NCBI GenBank assembly: GCA_030611625.1
Contig: JAUWPK010000207.1
Coordinates: 1-6,729, forward strand
Source: Promethearchaeum sp.
GTDB taxonomy: Archaea > Asgardarchaeota > Lokiarchaeia > Sigyniarchaeales > Promethearchaeaceae
Reading direction: 5' to 3'
DNA: 6,729 nt
The position numbers and the translations under genes are program-made. Below are positions 1 to 5,352 of the stretch, in pieces. The notes under the pieces were generated by a model. It had not been told where the DNA came from and did not search any database. It saw only the letters and a list, made by a program, of their open reading frames with translations. Each line of letters opens with the position of its first letter. Position 1 is the stretch's first letter.

Positions 1-1589
1 AAGCTAAAGTTTCACTTGAAGAGAGCGATACAATTGGAAAAGATTTACAAGAAGAAATGATACTTTCTGAGAAAAAAATAAAAGAATCAATAAAAACTAA
101 AAATCATCAGTTAAATGAAATTGAAAAATCAATTAAGAAACAGCAAAAGAAACTTGATAATATTAATGATAAAATCTCGGGAATGGAATCATTGCATGAA
201 CAACAAACAGAACGTGTTAATCAAGTTAAAGATGAATTAGAAAAATTAGAAAAAGAAAAATCAAATTTTGAAGAGCTAAAAGAAAAATTAAACAAAAAAG
301 TATTAGAATTGAATAACCATATCTCATCTCAGGAACAATTATTCGATGAAGTAGATTCAAATTTACATTCTAAAAATAATGAATTTAAAGATATGGAAGA
401 GAAATTTGAAAAAATAAGCTCCGAATATCAAGAAAAACAAAGTATTATCGACAATCTAGATCGTGAGCAAATTAAACAAAAAGAAAAACTTGCAGATTTT
501 AAGACCCAAATCATAGAAAAGGATGATAAATTAACTAAAATTAAGGAATCCCTGGAACTCAGAGAAAAATATAAGTTAGATCTAGATAAGAAAATATCAG
601 ATCGGACACAATCACAACAGATGTTAGCTGAGAAACGAGAAGGTCTTACAAGAAAAATCTCAGAGTTAGAAGAAAAAATTGATGAAGAAAATGCGAAAAT
701 TGAAAGATTGGATGATAATTATGATGAAAAGAAAGCTTTTAATGAAAGTATCGAGAGAGATGCTATTGCAGCTCAAGAAAAACTAAAAACTATTAAAACC
801 GAAATTGAAGAAAAAGATAATGAACTTTCAAAATTAAAAGAAAATCTTGATATGAGAGAAGAATATTACGAAAATCTTGAACAAAAAATATCAGACCGCA
901 CTGAATTATACCAAACTATTGAAAATAAATATCAAGATCTGCTGAAATTAATTCCAGATCAAGAAAAGCAAACTCAAAAATTAAAAGAGAAAATTGAAAA
1001 AACTGAAAAGGAATTTGAAAACAGTCATTTACGATTAGAAAAATTAAAAGAAAAAATTATCATTCAAAATACCTTATTAGCAAAAATTAATGAGAAAATT
1101 GAAGGTAATGATGTTTTAATAACGCAAAAAGACAAACGTTTAGAAGAATTAGATAAAAATTACGTAACTTTGCAAAACGAAAAGGAAAAACTCGAAAATC
1201 AATATAATCTCCTAAGAGAAAGAATTGAAGACGGTAATGAAGAGTTAAAATTTAACCAAAAACAACGAAAAAAATCAGAAAAAATGCTGAAAGAAGCTGA
1301 AACTAGTCTCGAGAATTTACGAAAGAAACTATTAACTATGGAAAAAAATATAAGAGAAGCTGAAGCAAGAATTCAAGAAAGCATGGTATTAACTCGAATT
1401 AGGAAAATTGCCAAGATTTATGGAGGGGCGGCATTCATTATTGGGTTATTGTTATTTCTATTCGGTCTAACTAGTTCTTTTCTTCAACCTCTTCTTCCAG
1501 ATTCATTTTTAGCACAAATGAACACATTTTTAATGATTTCTATGGGTTTACTAATCTTTATATCAGGTTTATTACAATTAAGCACTTAA
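1..1589 (+). CDS. Long coiled-coil protein with C-terminal membrane hairpin (5'-partial)
   Basis: No enzymatic function is visible. The frame is open to the left window edge (first full codon at base 3), so the ATG at 57 is probably internal: it lacks a good ribosome site and the 18 codons before it are also charged and helix-compatible. Numbered from that Met, residues 1 to about 447 are almost entirely Lys/Glu/Leu/Ile-rich heptad-like sequence, as in SMC-type or golgin-like coiled coils. There is no P-loop, so it is not an SMC ATPase in the visible part. Residues 143-184 and 241-282 are an internal duplication. Two hydrophobic segments, about 455-476 and 489-506, close the protein, with a short loop containing PLLPDS between them. 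The basic stretch RIRKIAK just before the first helix suggests, by the positive-inside rule, that the coiled coil is cytosolic and the C-terminal end returns to the cytosol. This points to a membrane-anchored rod or tether; that role is inference. A TPR gene follows after 54 bases. Confidence 0.85.
   Translation, partial: AKVSLEESDTIGKDLQEEMILSEKKIKESIKTKNHQLNEIEKSIKKQQKKLDNINDKISGMESLHEQQTERVNQVKDELEKLEKEKSNFEELKEKLNKKVLELNNHISSQEQLFDEVDSNLHSKNNEFKDMEEKFEKISSEYQEKQSIIDNLDREQIKQKEKLADFKTQIIEKDDKLTKIKESLELREKYKLDLDKKISDRTQSQQMLAEKREGLTRKISELEEKIDEENAKIERLDDNYDEKKAFNESIERDAIAAQEKLKTIKTEIEEKDNELSKLKENLDMREEYYENLEQKISDRTELYQTIENKYQDLLKLIPDQEKQTQKLKEKIEKTEKEFENSHLRLEKLKEKIIIQNTLLAKINEKIEGNDVLITQKDKRLEELDKNYVTLQNEKEKLENQYNLLRERIEDGNEELKFNQKQRKKSEKMLKEAETSLENLRKKLLTMEKNIREAEARIQESMVLTRIRKIAKIYGGAAFIIGLLLFLFGLTSSFLQPLLPDSFLAQMNTFLMISMGLLIFISGLLQLST
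483..608 (+). repeat. Internal coding repeat, copy 1 (42 residues)
   Basis: Codes for residues 143-184 (from Met at 57), beginning EKLADFKTQI and ending KKISDRT. It aligns without gaps to copy 2 with 24 of 42 residues identical by hand count. The offset is 294 bases, i.e. 98 residues, exactly 14 heptads, so the coiled-coil register is kept. Confidence 0.75.
777..902 (+). repeat. Internal coding repeat, copy 2 (42 residues)
   Basis: Codes for residues 241-282, beginning EKLKTIKTEI and ending QKISDRT. Shared features with copy 1 are the EKL start, an EKD turn, the LxxRExY segment and a closing KISDRT or QKISDRT. Similarity fades after the DRT, so the present repeat is shorter than the 98-residue period. 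Confidence 0.75.
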
Positions 1590-1630
1590 GCAATTTAAGG
1601 TAAAAATTTAAACACAAAAAACAATAAAAA

Positions 1631-1635
1631 AGGAG
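1631..1635 (+). promoter_or_regulatory. Shine-Dalgarno site that fixes a TTG start
   Basis: AGGAG lies 8 bases before TTG at 1644. This is the strongest ribosome site in the window and supports the TTG rather than any later in-frame ATG as the start of the TPR gene. Confidence 0.75.
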
Positions 1636-1643
1636 TAAAAATC

Positions 1644-3506
1644 TTGTATTCTAGAAACAATTTAAATGAAATCGAAAAAATAATTCAAGATATTGGATAT
1701 AAATCAGATGATCAATTCACATCTATACTAAGGTATTCAATTATAAAAGATCCTGAAGTGACCTTAATTCTTGGAGCAAAATTACCTATAAAAATTCCAA
1801 TACTACATCAACCTCCCATAGAGTTAGTCTCATTCTACCCTTCAATATGTATCCGACCGCGGCGATTGGATGATTCTTTTGAAAAAATGGTTCGTTATTT
1901 AGCTACATCGTTTAAAGAAGCAATGTTAGATTTAGAACCATATAATTATGATTTTAATATTGAAAAATATGAAACTCAAATTTCAGAATTAGTACAGAAA
2001 TTGTACCCTAATCAGAATGTTTTTGAGTCAGGAGCACTAAATAGTGAAAGAGAAGTAATTCTTACTATTAGAAACAATATTTTAAGAGATTATGATACCT
2101 TTGAAAAAAGTTATATGAAAATTTCACAAGATGTATTTGATATCTATCGTGATTTTCATCTTTTACCAACCGAACAATTACCTCCTGAACTTCATGAGGG
2201 TTTTCCTCGTAATCGTCGTAATTGGGTCGTTATTTTTAAGAAAGATAGCCCTGAAGAATATTTACTGGAAGAGCCTGGTTCTTTTACTTATTGGCGCGAC
2301 TTTAATCATAAAAATGTGTGGATCCGAACAGGATTGGAGAGTTATACTGTTAATTTATGGTATGCTTCATTTAAAGACCAGAATTTCAAATTAAATTATC
2401 TTTTTTACGATTGGATTGTATATTGTAGAGGTCTAATAAATAAGATAATCGAACCTATCTTGGATCAACCACAATTTGATCATGGATTACTCAAATCTTT
2501 TAGTGAAATTCGCTTATTAAAGGATTACCTCTCAAAAAACGGATCACCAGCAATATTTCTGCCTAGAATTGTTTATGATAATCTAAGTTCTCCTGAAAAA
2601 GAAACATGTGAACGCTTTTTATTTGAAGGAGCTCCTTGTTCTTTAGAAGAAATGAGTGCTATTGAAGACTTTCGGTTAGCAGAATTATATGAAAGAAAGG
2701 GAAACTATAACCGGGTTAATGAATTATTGCTTAAAGCAAAGAGAAAGCTTAAAAAATTTCATCATATCAACGGCCAAATCAAAATAATCTTCAAATTAAA
2801 CGATCTTGCTGTAAAAGACAGAAATTACGATAAATCAATCGAATATCTCAACGAAGCTCTAGAACTATCAAAAAGTGGGCAAGTTTCGATTGAAAACATC
2901 GCTAATATTCATCTTTCTTTGTGTTATTCATACGCCCTTGGAAATTCTGCATTTAATTCGGAAAAACATCGCCAGATTGTAAAATCCTTTTTAAATTCTT
3001 TACCTTCATCTAAACAAAATGAAAATTTAATTTGCCTTATGTATCTAGAATTTGCGAGATTGAATTTAATTCAAAACGATTATGATGAAGCGAATGAAAA
3101 TTTCAAACATCTCCTAAAACATATTAAAAAAGATTCACCATACGAATTTTTGTATTACTTTGAACGCTCTCATTACTATAAAGCGGTGAAAAATGAGGCC
3201 AAACAATATCTATCTCTAAAAAAAGCAATCGAAACTAATAATGGGCCGTTAAAAGAAAGGATTTTAGCCCATTTTGAGTTAGGAAAGTTCTATCTTTACA
3301 CAAAACAGGATTCAGAGAAAGCAATTGATTTTCTGACTAAAACCTTATCCATGAATACGGATGTAGATATCGAAAGTTTAAAGATTAAGATAAAAACTTA
3401 TGAGATTATAGCTGATGCATACAATGCGCGGAATTATGGTGAAGCTGCCAATCAGGCTACGGAAGAAGCTGAAAAGATCCATGAGCGGTTAGATCGTTTA
3501 AATTAA
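1644..3506 (+). CDS. TPR-repeat protein with unrecognised N-terminal domain
   Basis: Soluble 620-residue protein without signal peptide or membrane segment, so probably cytosolic. The start is TTG with AGGAG 8 bases upstream. Residues 1 to about 340 are a mixed domain I cannot assign. It is rich in aromatic residues, with landmarks such as HQPPIELVSFYP (about 55-66), a Trp-rich part near 193-240 and the segment LPRIVYDNLSSPEKE (about 306-320). Residues about 341-620 are helical pairs with TPR character, starting near 341, 379, 420, 462, 501, 538 and 582; the clearest are LAELYERKGNYNRVNELLLKA, LNDLAVKDRNYDKSIEYLNEA and FELGKFYLYTKQDSEKAIDF. TPRs usually form a superhelix that binds peptides or partner proteins, so an adaptor role is likely but the partner is unknown. 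The membrane-anchored coiled-coil gene lies 54 bases upstream on the same strand and probably shares the transcript. No catalytic motif was found. Confidence 0.9.
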   Translation: MYSRNNLNEIEKIIQDIGYKSDDQFTSILRYSIIKDPEVTLILGAKLPIKIPILHQPPIELVSFYPSICIRPRRLDDSFEKMVRYLATSFKEAMLDLEPYNYDFNIEKYETQISELVQKLYPNQNVFESGALNSEREVILTIRNNILRDYDTFEKSYMKISQDVFDIYRDFHLLPTEQLPPELHEGFPRNRRNWVVIFKKDSPEEYLLEEPGSFTYWRDFNHKNVWIRTGLESYTVNLWYASFKDQNFKLNYLFYDWIVYCRGLINKIIEPILDQPQFDHGLLKSFSEIRLLKDYLSKNGSPAIFLPRIVYDNLSSPEKETCERFLFEGAPCSLEEMSAIEDFRLAELYERKGNYNRVNELLLKAKRKLKKFHHINGQIKIIFKLNDLAVKDRNYDKSIEYLNEALELSKSGQVSIENIANIHLSLCYSYALGNSAFNSEKHRQIVKSFLNSLPSSKQNENLICLMYLEFARLNLIQNDYDEANENFKHLLKHIKKDSPYEFLYYFERSHYYKAVKNEAKQYLSLKKAIETNNGPLKERILAHFELGKFYLYTKQDSEKAIDFLTKTLSMNTDVDIESLKIKIKTYEIIADAYNARNYGEAANQATEEAEKIHERLDRLN

Positions 3507-3520
3507 GATAATTCTACTTA

Positions 3521-3550
3521 TTTTTTCAATCATTATCTCTTCTTTTTTTT
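3521..3550 (+). terminator. Oligo-T tracts after the TPR gene
   Basis: A T6 run (3521-3526) and a T8 run (3543-3550) follow the stop codon by 14 to 44 bases in a pyrimidine-rich stretch without a stem. Archaeal transcription commonly ends at such U-rich tracts without a hairpin. They would separate the TPR gene from the structured element further on. Confidence 0.45.
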
Positions 3551-3863
3551 AATTTTATTAATCAATAATGTAATTAAACCCAAAAATATCCAAGTTACCA
3601 AAAATTAGTGATTTTTTCTTTGTTTTTTCTAAAAAATTGATTATTATCTTCTGAATATTCCTTATTAATAGAATTGTATTTTTTCTAAAATTCTCATCCA
3701 AAAAATATAAAATTCCAATTTTTGGACTAATATTTTTACAAAAATGCCTTCCTCCTTTTATTTGAAAATTTTATTTTTCTAAAATCCTAATTCATCAATA
3801 TAATAAATATAATTTAATGAAATATGTGATAATACGGTAGGAATTCACCATGAACAGTAATTA
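3551..3863. other. AT-rich intergenic stretch without a supported gene
   Basis: About 310 bases of very AT-rich DNA; bases 3601-3720 have only about 17% G+C by hand count. No ORF of useful length with a ribosome site was found on either strand. TTTTTCTAAAA occurs three times (3624-3634, 3680-3690, 3774-3784), the last two extending as an imperfect 20-base match, but the composition makes this weak. A TATA-rich segment at 3797-3812 could be a promoter, followed by a 12-codon ORF at 3850-3888 preceded by TAGGA. Confidence 0.5.
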
Positions 3864-3870
3864 TTTTATA
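3864..3870 (+). promoter_or_regulatory. TATA-like box for the candidate ncRNA
   Basis: TTTTATA is centred about 27 bases before A3894, the first base of the closing stem of the RNA candidate. Archaeal TATA boxes sit about 25-30 bases before the start, so transcription would begin almost exactly at the 5' end of the fold. In such AT-rich DNA a TATA-like match alone is weak; the spacing is what supports it. Confidence 0.4.
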
Positions 3871-3893
3871 GAAACCTCATTTAATTAAATTTA

Positions 3894-4060
3894 AGAGCCG
3901 GAATTCTATTTTTGCAACGTTTCTTTTGTTGTTGAGACTTGTCTCGTTTAATCGAAGTCTGACTTCGGATTCCTTTCTTCGCCGTGTTGGTGAAGATCCC
4001 TCTTTTTATTTTTACATCCGGGGAAATTAATTCCCCAATCCGGCTCTATTTTTCTTTTTT
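3894..4060 (+). ncRNA. Candidate structured ncRNA, closed multi-hairpin fold
   Basis: Bases 3894-4047 have about 42% G+C in very AT-rich surroundings. A perfect 9-bp closing stem pairs AGAGCCGGA (3894-3902) with TCCGGCTCT (4039-4047). Inside are four local hairpins: A 3934-3937/3942-3945 with a CUUG tetraloop; B 3953-3958/3962-3967 with a 3-base loop; C 3976-3983/3989-3996 with loop GUGUU, extendable by GGAU 3967-3970 with AUCC 3996-3999; D GGGGAA 4020-4025/UUCCCC 4031-4036. A weak fifth hairpin is possible at 3914-3919/3927-3932. The + strand is favoured: stem C has a G3981-U3991 wobble that becomes a C-A mismatch on the other strand, the CUUG loop occurs only on this strand, and a U-tract (4049-4060) directly follows the closing stem. 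I see no tRNA, 5S, SRP, RNase P or C/D-box signature. It could be a stand-alone RNA or a structured 3' region of a longer transcript. Function unknown. Confidence 0.6.
4048..4060 (+). terminator. Oligo-T tract closing the ncRNA candidate
   Basis: T5 (4049-4053), C, then T6 (4055-4060), one base after the 9-bp closing stem. Stem plus U-tract looks like an intrinsic terminator for the + strand; the flank on the other side of the fold is not a T-run on the minus strand, which supports + orientation. Confidence 0.5.
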
Positions 4061-4110
4061 ATTCAAAATTTTCTCTTTTCCATTTTATTGTTAGCTTAAG
4101 AAAATCACCT

Positions 4111-4153
4111 TTGGAAAAATATGGAATATATGGGATACTATGATATTTTTCAA
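4111..4153. repeat. Inverted repeat downstream of the membrane-protein gene
   Basis: GAAAAATAT (4114-4122) pairs perfectly with ATATTTTTC (4143-4151) around a 20-base loop; two more pairs (TT 4111-4112 with AA 4152-4153) are possible if G4113 bulges. It lies 44-86 bases past the stop codon of the minus-strand gene and about 50 bases past the end of the ncRNA candidate. It may help terminate convergent transcription, but the stem is AT-only apart from one G-C pair. Confidence 0.3.
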
Positions 4154-4178
4154 TAGTGGTTTTGGATGAATAAAAGAT

Positions 4179-4188
4179 AAAAAAAAAA
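4179..4188 (-). terminator. U10 tract after the membrane-protein gene
   Basis: A run of ten A on the + strand reads as U10 on the minus strand, starting 8 bases after the stop codon at 4197-4199. It fits the stem-less oligo-U terminators of archaea. Confidence 0.45.
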
Positions 4189-4196
4189 TATGGTAT

Positions 4197-4859
4197 TTAA
4201 TAAAGCCACCCAGCAATACCTGCAATTACATTCATAACGATTGCAATTCCATAGATACAACCTATTACCATTAATTTCTTTTTCATAGATTTGATCTTGA
4301 GAACTAAGATGCATGCTACGTAAAAATGGAAATAACCGAAAAAGAAAATCAACCATACTCCTGCAAAAGTTCTATTCCAAAATGGATAAGTCCATGTAAG
4401 AAGACCACCAATGTTTAAGATAATTTCAATGAATACACAGAAAACAGCATATCCTATTGCCCAAAACCACCTATTTGGAAGTCCCAAGATCTTTTCATTT
4501 TCATCTTCTGAAATTGTTTTTCCGTAAACTAATCCGCTGATCAAAAACATGAAGATAATTTCAACATTCCAACCAACCATAACTCTAAGGGCAGTTGGTC
4601 CTGAAGTAGTCCAAAATGCTTGTGATTGAGTTAGCCAACAGACCCAACCATTCCATGTTTCGTTGAAAAAATCCATTCCAAAAAGTGTTAGACCACAAAT
4701 AATAACGTCCCAATTTCCCGATTTGCGTGCTTTTTGGATTTCTGTGATATAAATATAAAATATAAGAACTAGAAATGGAATCACTATCCATCCCATTGTT
4801 GTTAAATCACGTAATCCATCCAAAGCTGCTTGAGTATCGGGAGTACCATATGACAACAT
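4197..4859 (-). CDS. Six-helix integral membrane protein, family not recognised
   Basis: 220 residues, ATG start with GGTGA 7 bases upstream. Hydrophobic segments lie at about 22-41, 51-76, 92-112, 131-156, 165-189 and 194-220, so six helices are likely. There is no signal peptide; the hydrophilic N-terminus is short. Several polar residues fall inside or at the edge of helices: D63, N66, E67 and N70 in the run MDFFNETWNGW, N98 and E100 in GWNVE, and E145 and N149 in helix 4. Buried acid/amide pairs of this kind are common in ion, proton or small-molecule transporters and in membrane enzymes, but no family motif lets me choose. The Trp/aromatic content is high. The gene is convergent with the ncRNA candidate, divergent from the zinc-finger gene, and appears monocistronic, with its own promoter region and a U10 terminator. 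Function unknown. Confidence 0.85.
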   Translation of the reverse strand: MLSYGTPDTQAALDGLRDLTTMGWIVIPFLVLIFYIYITEIQKARKSGNWDVIICGLTLFGMDFFNETWNGWVCWLTQSQAFWTTSGPTALRVMVGWNVEIIFMFLISGLVYGKTISEDENEKILGLPNRWFWAIGYAVFCVFIEIILNIGGLLTWTYPFWNRTFAGVWLIFFFGYFHFYVACILVLKIKSMKKKLMVIGCIYGIAIVMNVIAGIAGWLY

Positions 4860-4866
4860 TTTTTTT

Positions 4867-4871
4867 TCACC
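4867..4871 (-). promoter_or_regulatory. Shine-Dalgarno site GGTGA
   Basis: On the minus strand GGTGA precedes the ATG at 4859 by 7 bases (an A-rich spacer). GGTGA matches the usual complement of the 16S rRNA 3' end and supports this start. Confidence 0.6.
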
Positions 4872-4904
4872 AAATTCTTCAATTAGAAAGTAAACAATTA
4901 AGAA

Positions 4905-4915
4905 TTTATTTAAAA
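4905..4915 (-). promoter_or_regulatory. Possible TATA box of the membrane-protein gene
   Basis: TTTTAAATAAA on the minus strand would place a start near 4884, leaving a leader of roughly 25 bases that contains the GGTGA site. The AT-rich context makes other positions possible. Confidence 0.3.
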
Positions 4916-4932
4916 TTCAATATTGATGCTTA

Positions 4933-4942
4933 AAAATATATT
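4933..4942 (+). promoter_or_regulatory. Possible TATA box of the zinc-finger gene
   Basis: AAAATATATT lies in the divergent gap. A start about 26 bases on, near 4963, gives a leader of only about 10 bases before ATG 4974. This supports translation beginning at the short upstream frame rather than at ATG 5029. Confidence 0.3.
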
Positions 4943-4973
4943 ACTTTTTAGATCGAATTTGAAAGATAAAATT

Positions 4974-5039
4974 ATGTGGCGTTATAAAAATAGTAATATG
5001 TATTGCGAAATTTGCGGATCAGAATTTGATGAAGACTAA
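4974..5039 (+). CDS. Short zinc-finger frame, probable 5' part of the next gene
   Basis: A 21-codon frame from ATG 4974 (a second Met at 4998) to TAA 5037-5039. It ends with MYCEICGSEFDED, whose CxxCG knuckle is typical of the first half of a zinc ribbon; a pair of ligands alone would not make a stable site. It overlaps the following Cys-rich frame by 11 bases. Skipping one base, the T of its stop codon, gives EFDED-NAIIRCSC, which runs smoothly into the next protein and brings this CxxC next to the C-x-C there. I therefore read it as the true N-terminus of the zinc-finger protein, separated by a frameshift (real, programmed, or a sequence error). An independent short peptide is possible but less likely. 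Confidence 0.5.
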   Translation: MWRYKNSNMYCEICGSEFDED

Positions 5040-5304
5040 TGCAATAATAAGGTGTTCATGTGGAACGGTTTATGGTGAATGTTGTACTTGGGAATGTATA
5101 ATTTGTAATCAATCGTTTTGCCCCGAGTGTTCTGACGGAAGAAAGTTTGAAGTTTGTTCAAGTTATATTTTTGACACTTGTCTTGATAAGGTTACAATAG
5201 AAGAAGAATGTCAAGATTGTGGAGAGGTATTATATAAATGTCCCGAATGTAATTCAATTTATTGTGGGGGATGTGATGATATAAAATTAATTAAATCAAA
5301 CTAA
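5029..5304 (+). CDS. Cysteine-rich multi-zinc-finger protein
   Basis: Small soluble protein with 16 Cys in about 90 residues. Using the numbering that starts at TTG 5026, the cysteines are C10-x-C12, C19, C20, C24xxC27, C32xxC35, C44, C52, C62xxC65, C72xxC75 and C80xxC83. Two blocks share the spacing CxxC-x4-CxxC (CIICNQSFCPEC and CPECNSIYCGGC), so two or more structural zinc sites are likely, of zinc-ribbon or RING-like type. Without histidines and a full cross-brace pattern I do not call it a RING E3. Such small zinc-finger proteins usually bind nucleic acid or protein partners; the role here is unknown. ATG 5029 has no ribosome site and lies inside the preceding short frame, which carries an extra CxxC. 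If joined, the protein would be about 101 or 109 residues with 18 Cys. An ABC exporter gene follows after 48 bases. Confidence 0.75.
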   Translation: MKTNAIIRCSCGTVYGECCTWECIICNQSFCPECSDGRKFEVCSSYIFDTCLDKVTIEEECQDCGEVLYKCPECNSIYCGGCDDIKLIKSN

Positions 5305-5313
5305 TATAAAATA
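5304..5313 (+). promoter_or_regulatory. Possible TATA box before the ABC exporter
   Basis: AATATAAAAT lies about 45 bases before ATG 5353, giving a predicted start near 5335 and a leader of about 18 bases. It suggests the exporter can be transcribed on its own, though read-through from the zinc-finger gene is equally possible. Confidence 0.25.
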
Positions 5314-5352
5314 ATCAAAAAATTCAAGATTTATCTTCCATAAAAAAATGTG

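Noticed and set aside
2131..2394. 87-codon + frame inside the TPR gene, predicted hydrophobic
   Set aside because: It lies fully within the well-supported TPR frame and its hydrophobicity comes from out-of-frame AT-rich codons.
3744..3764. AGGAGG-like ribosome site on the minus strand near 3750-3758
   Set aside because: The frames that follow on that strand stop within a few codons and no start codon lies at a suitable distance.
3624..3784. Three copies of TTTTTCTAAAA as a repeat array
   Set aside because: Irregular spacing (56 and 94 bases) and the low-complexity A/T context make chance the simpler explanation; no CRISPR-like repeat and spacer pattern.
3850..3888. 12-codon ORF (MNSNYFIETSFN) with TAGGA upstream, just before the RNA fold, resembling a leader peptide
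   Set aside because: There is no gene downstream on the same strand to be attenuated, the site is weak, and the better-placed TATA box at 3864-3870 would start transcription inside this ORF.
3894..4060. Possible known RNA: SRP RNA, RNase P RNA, 5S rRNA, tRNA, C/D-box RNA
   Set aside because: I found no tRNA cloverleaf or TΨC-like arm, no SRP helix 8 motif, no RNase P core sequence, and only an isolated CUGA (3959-3962) without a matching C box.
4061..4111. AAAGGTGA on the minus strand near 4104-4111 as a ribosome site for a small gene
   Set aside because: Stops follow at once; the nearest ATG opens only a 6-codon frame.
4150..4356. 68-codon minus-strand frame overlapping the end of the membrane-protein gene
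   Set aside because: Out-of-frame overlap with a longer ORF that has a ribosome site and a coherent membrane topology.
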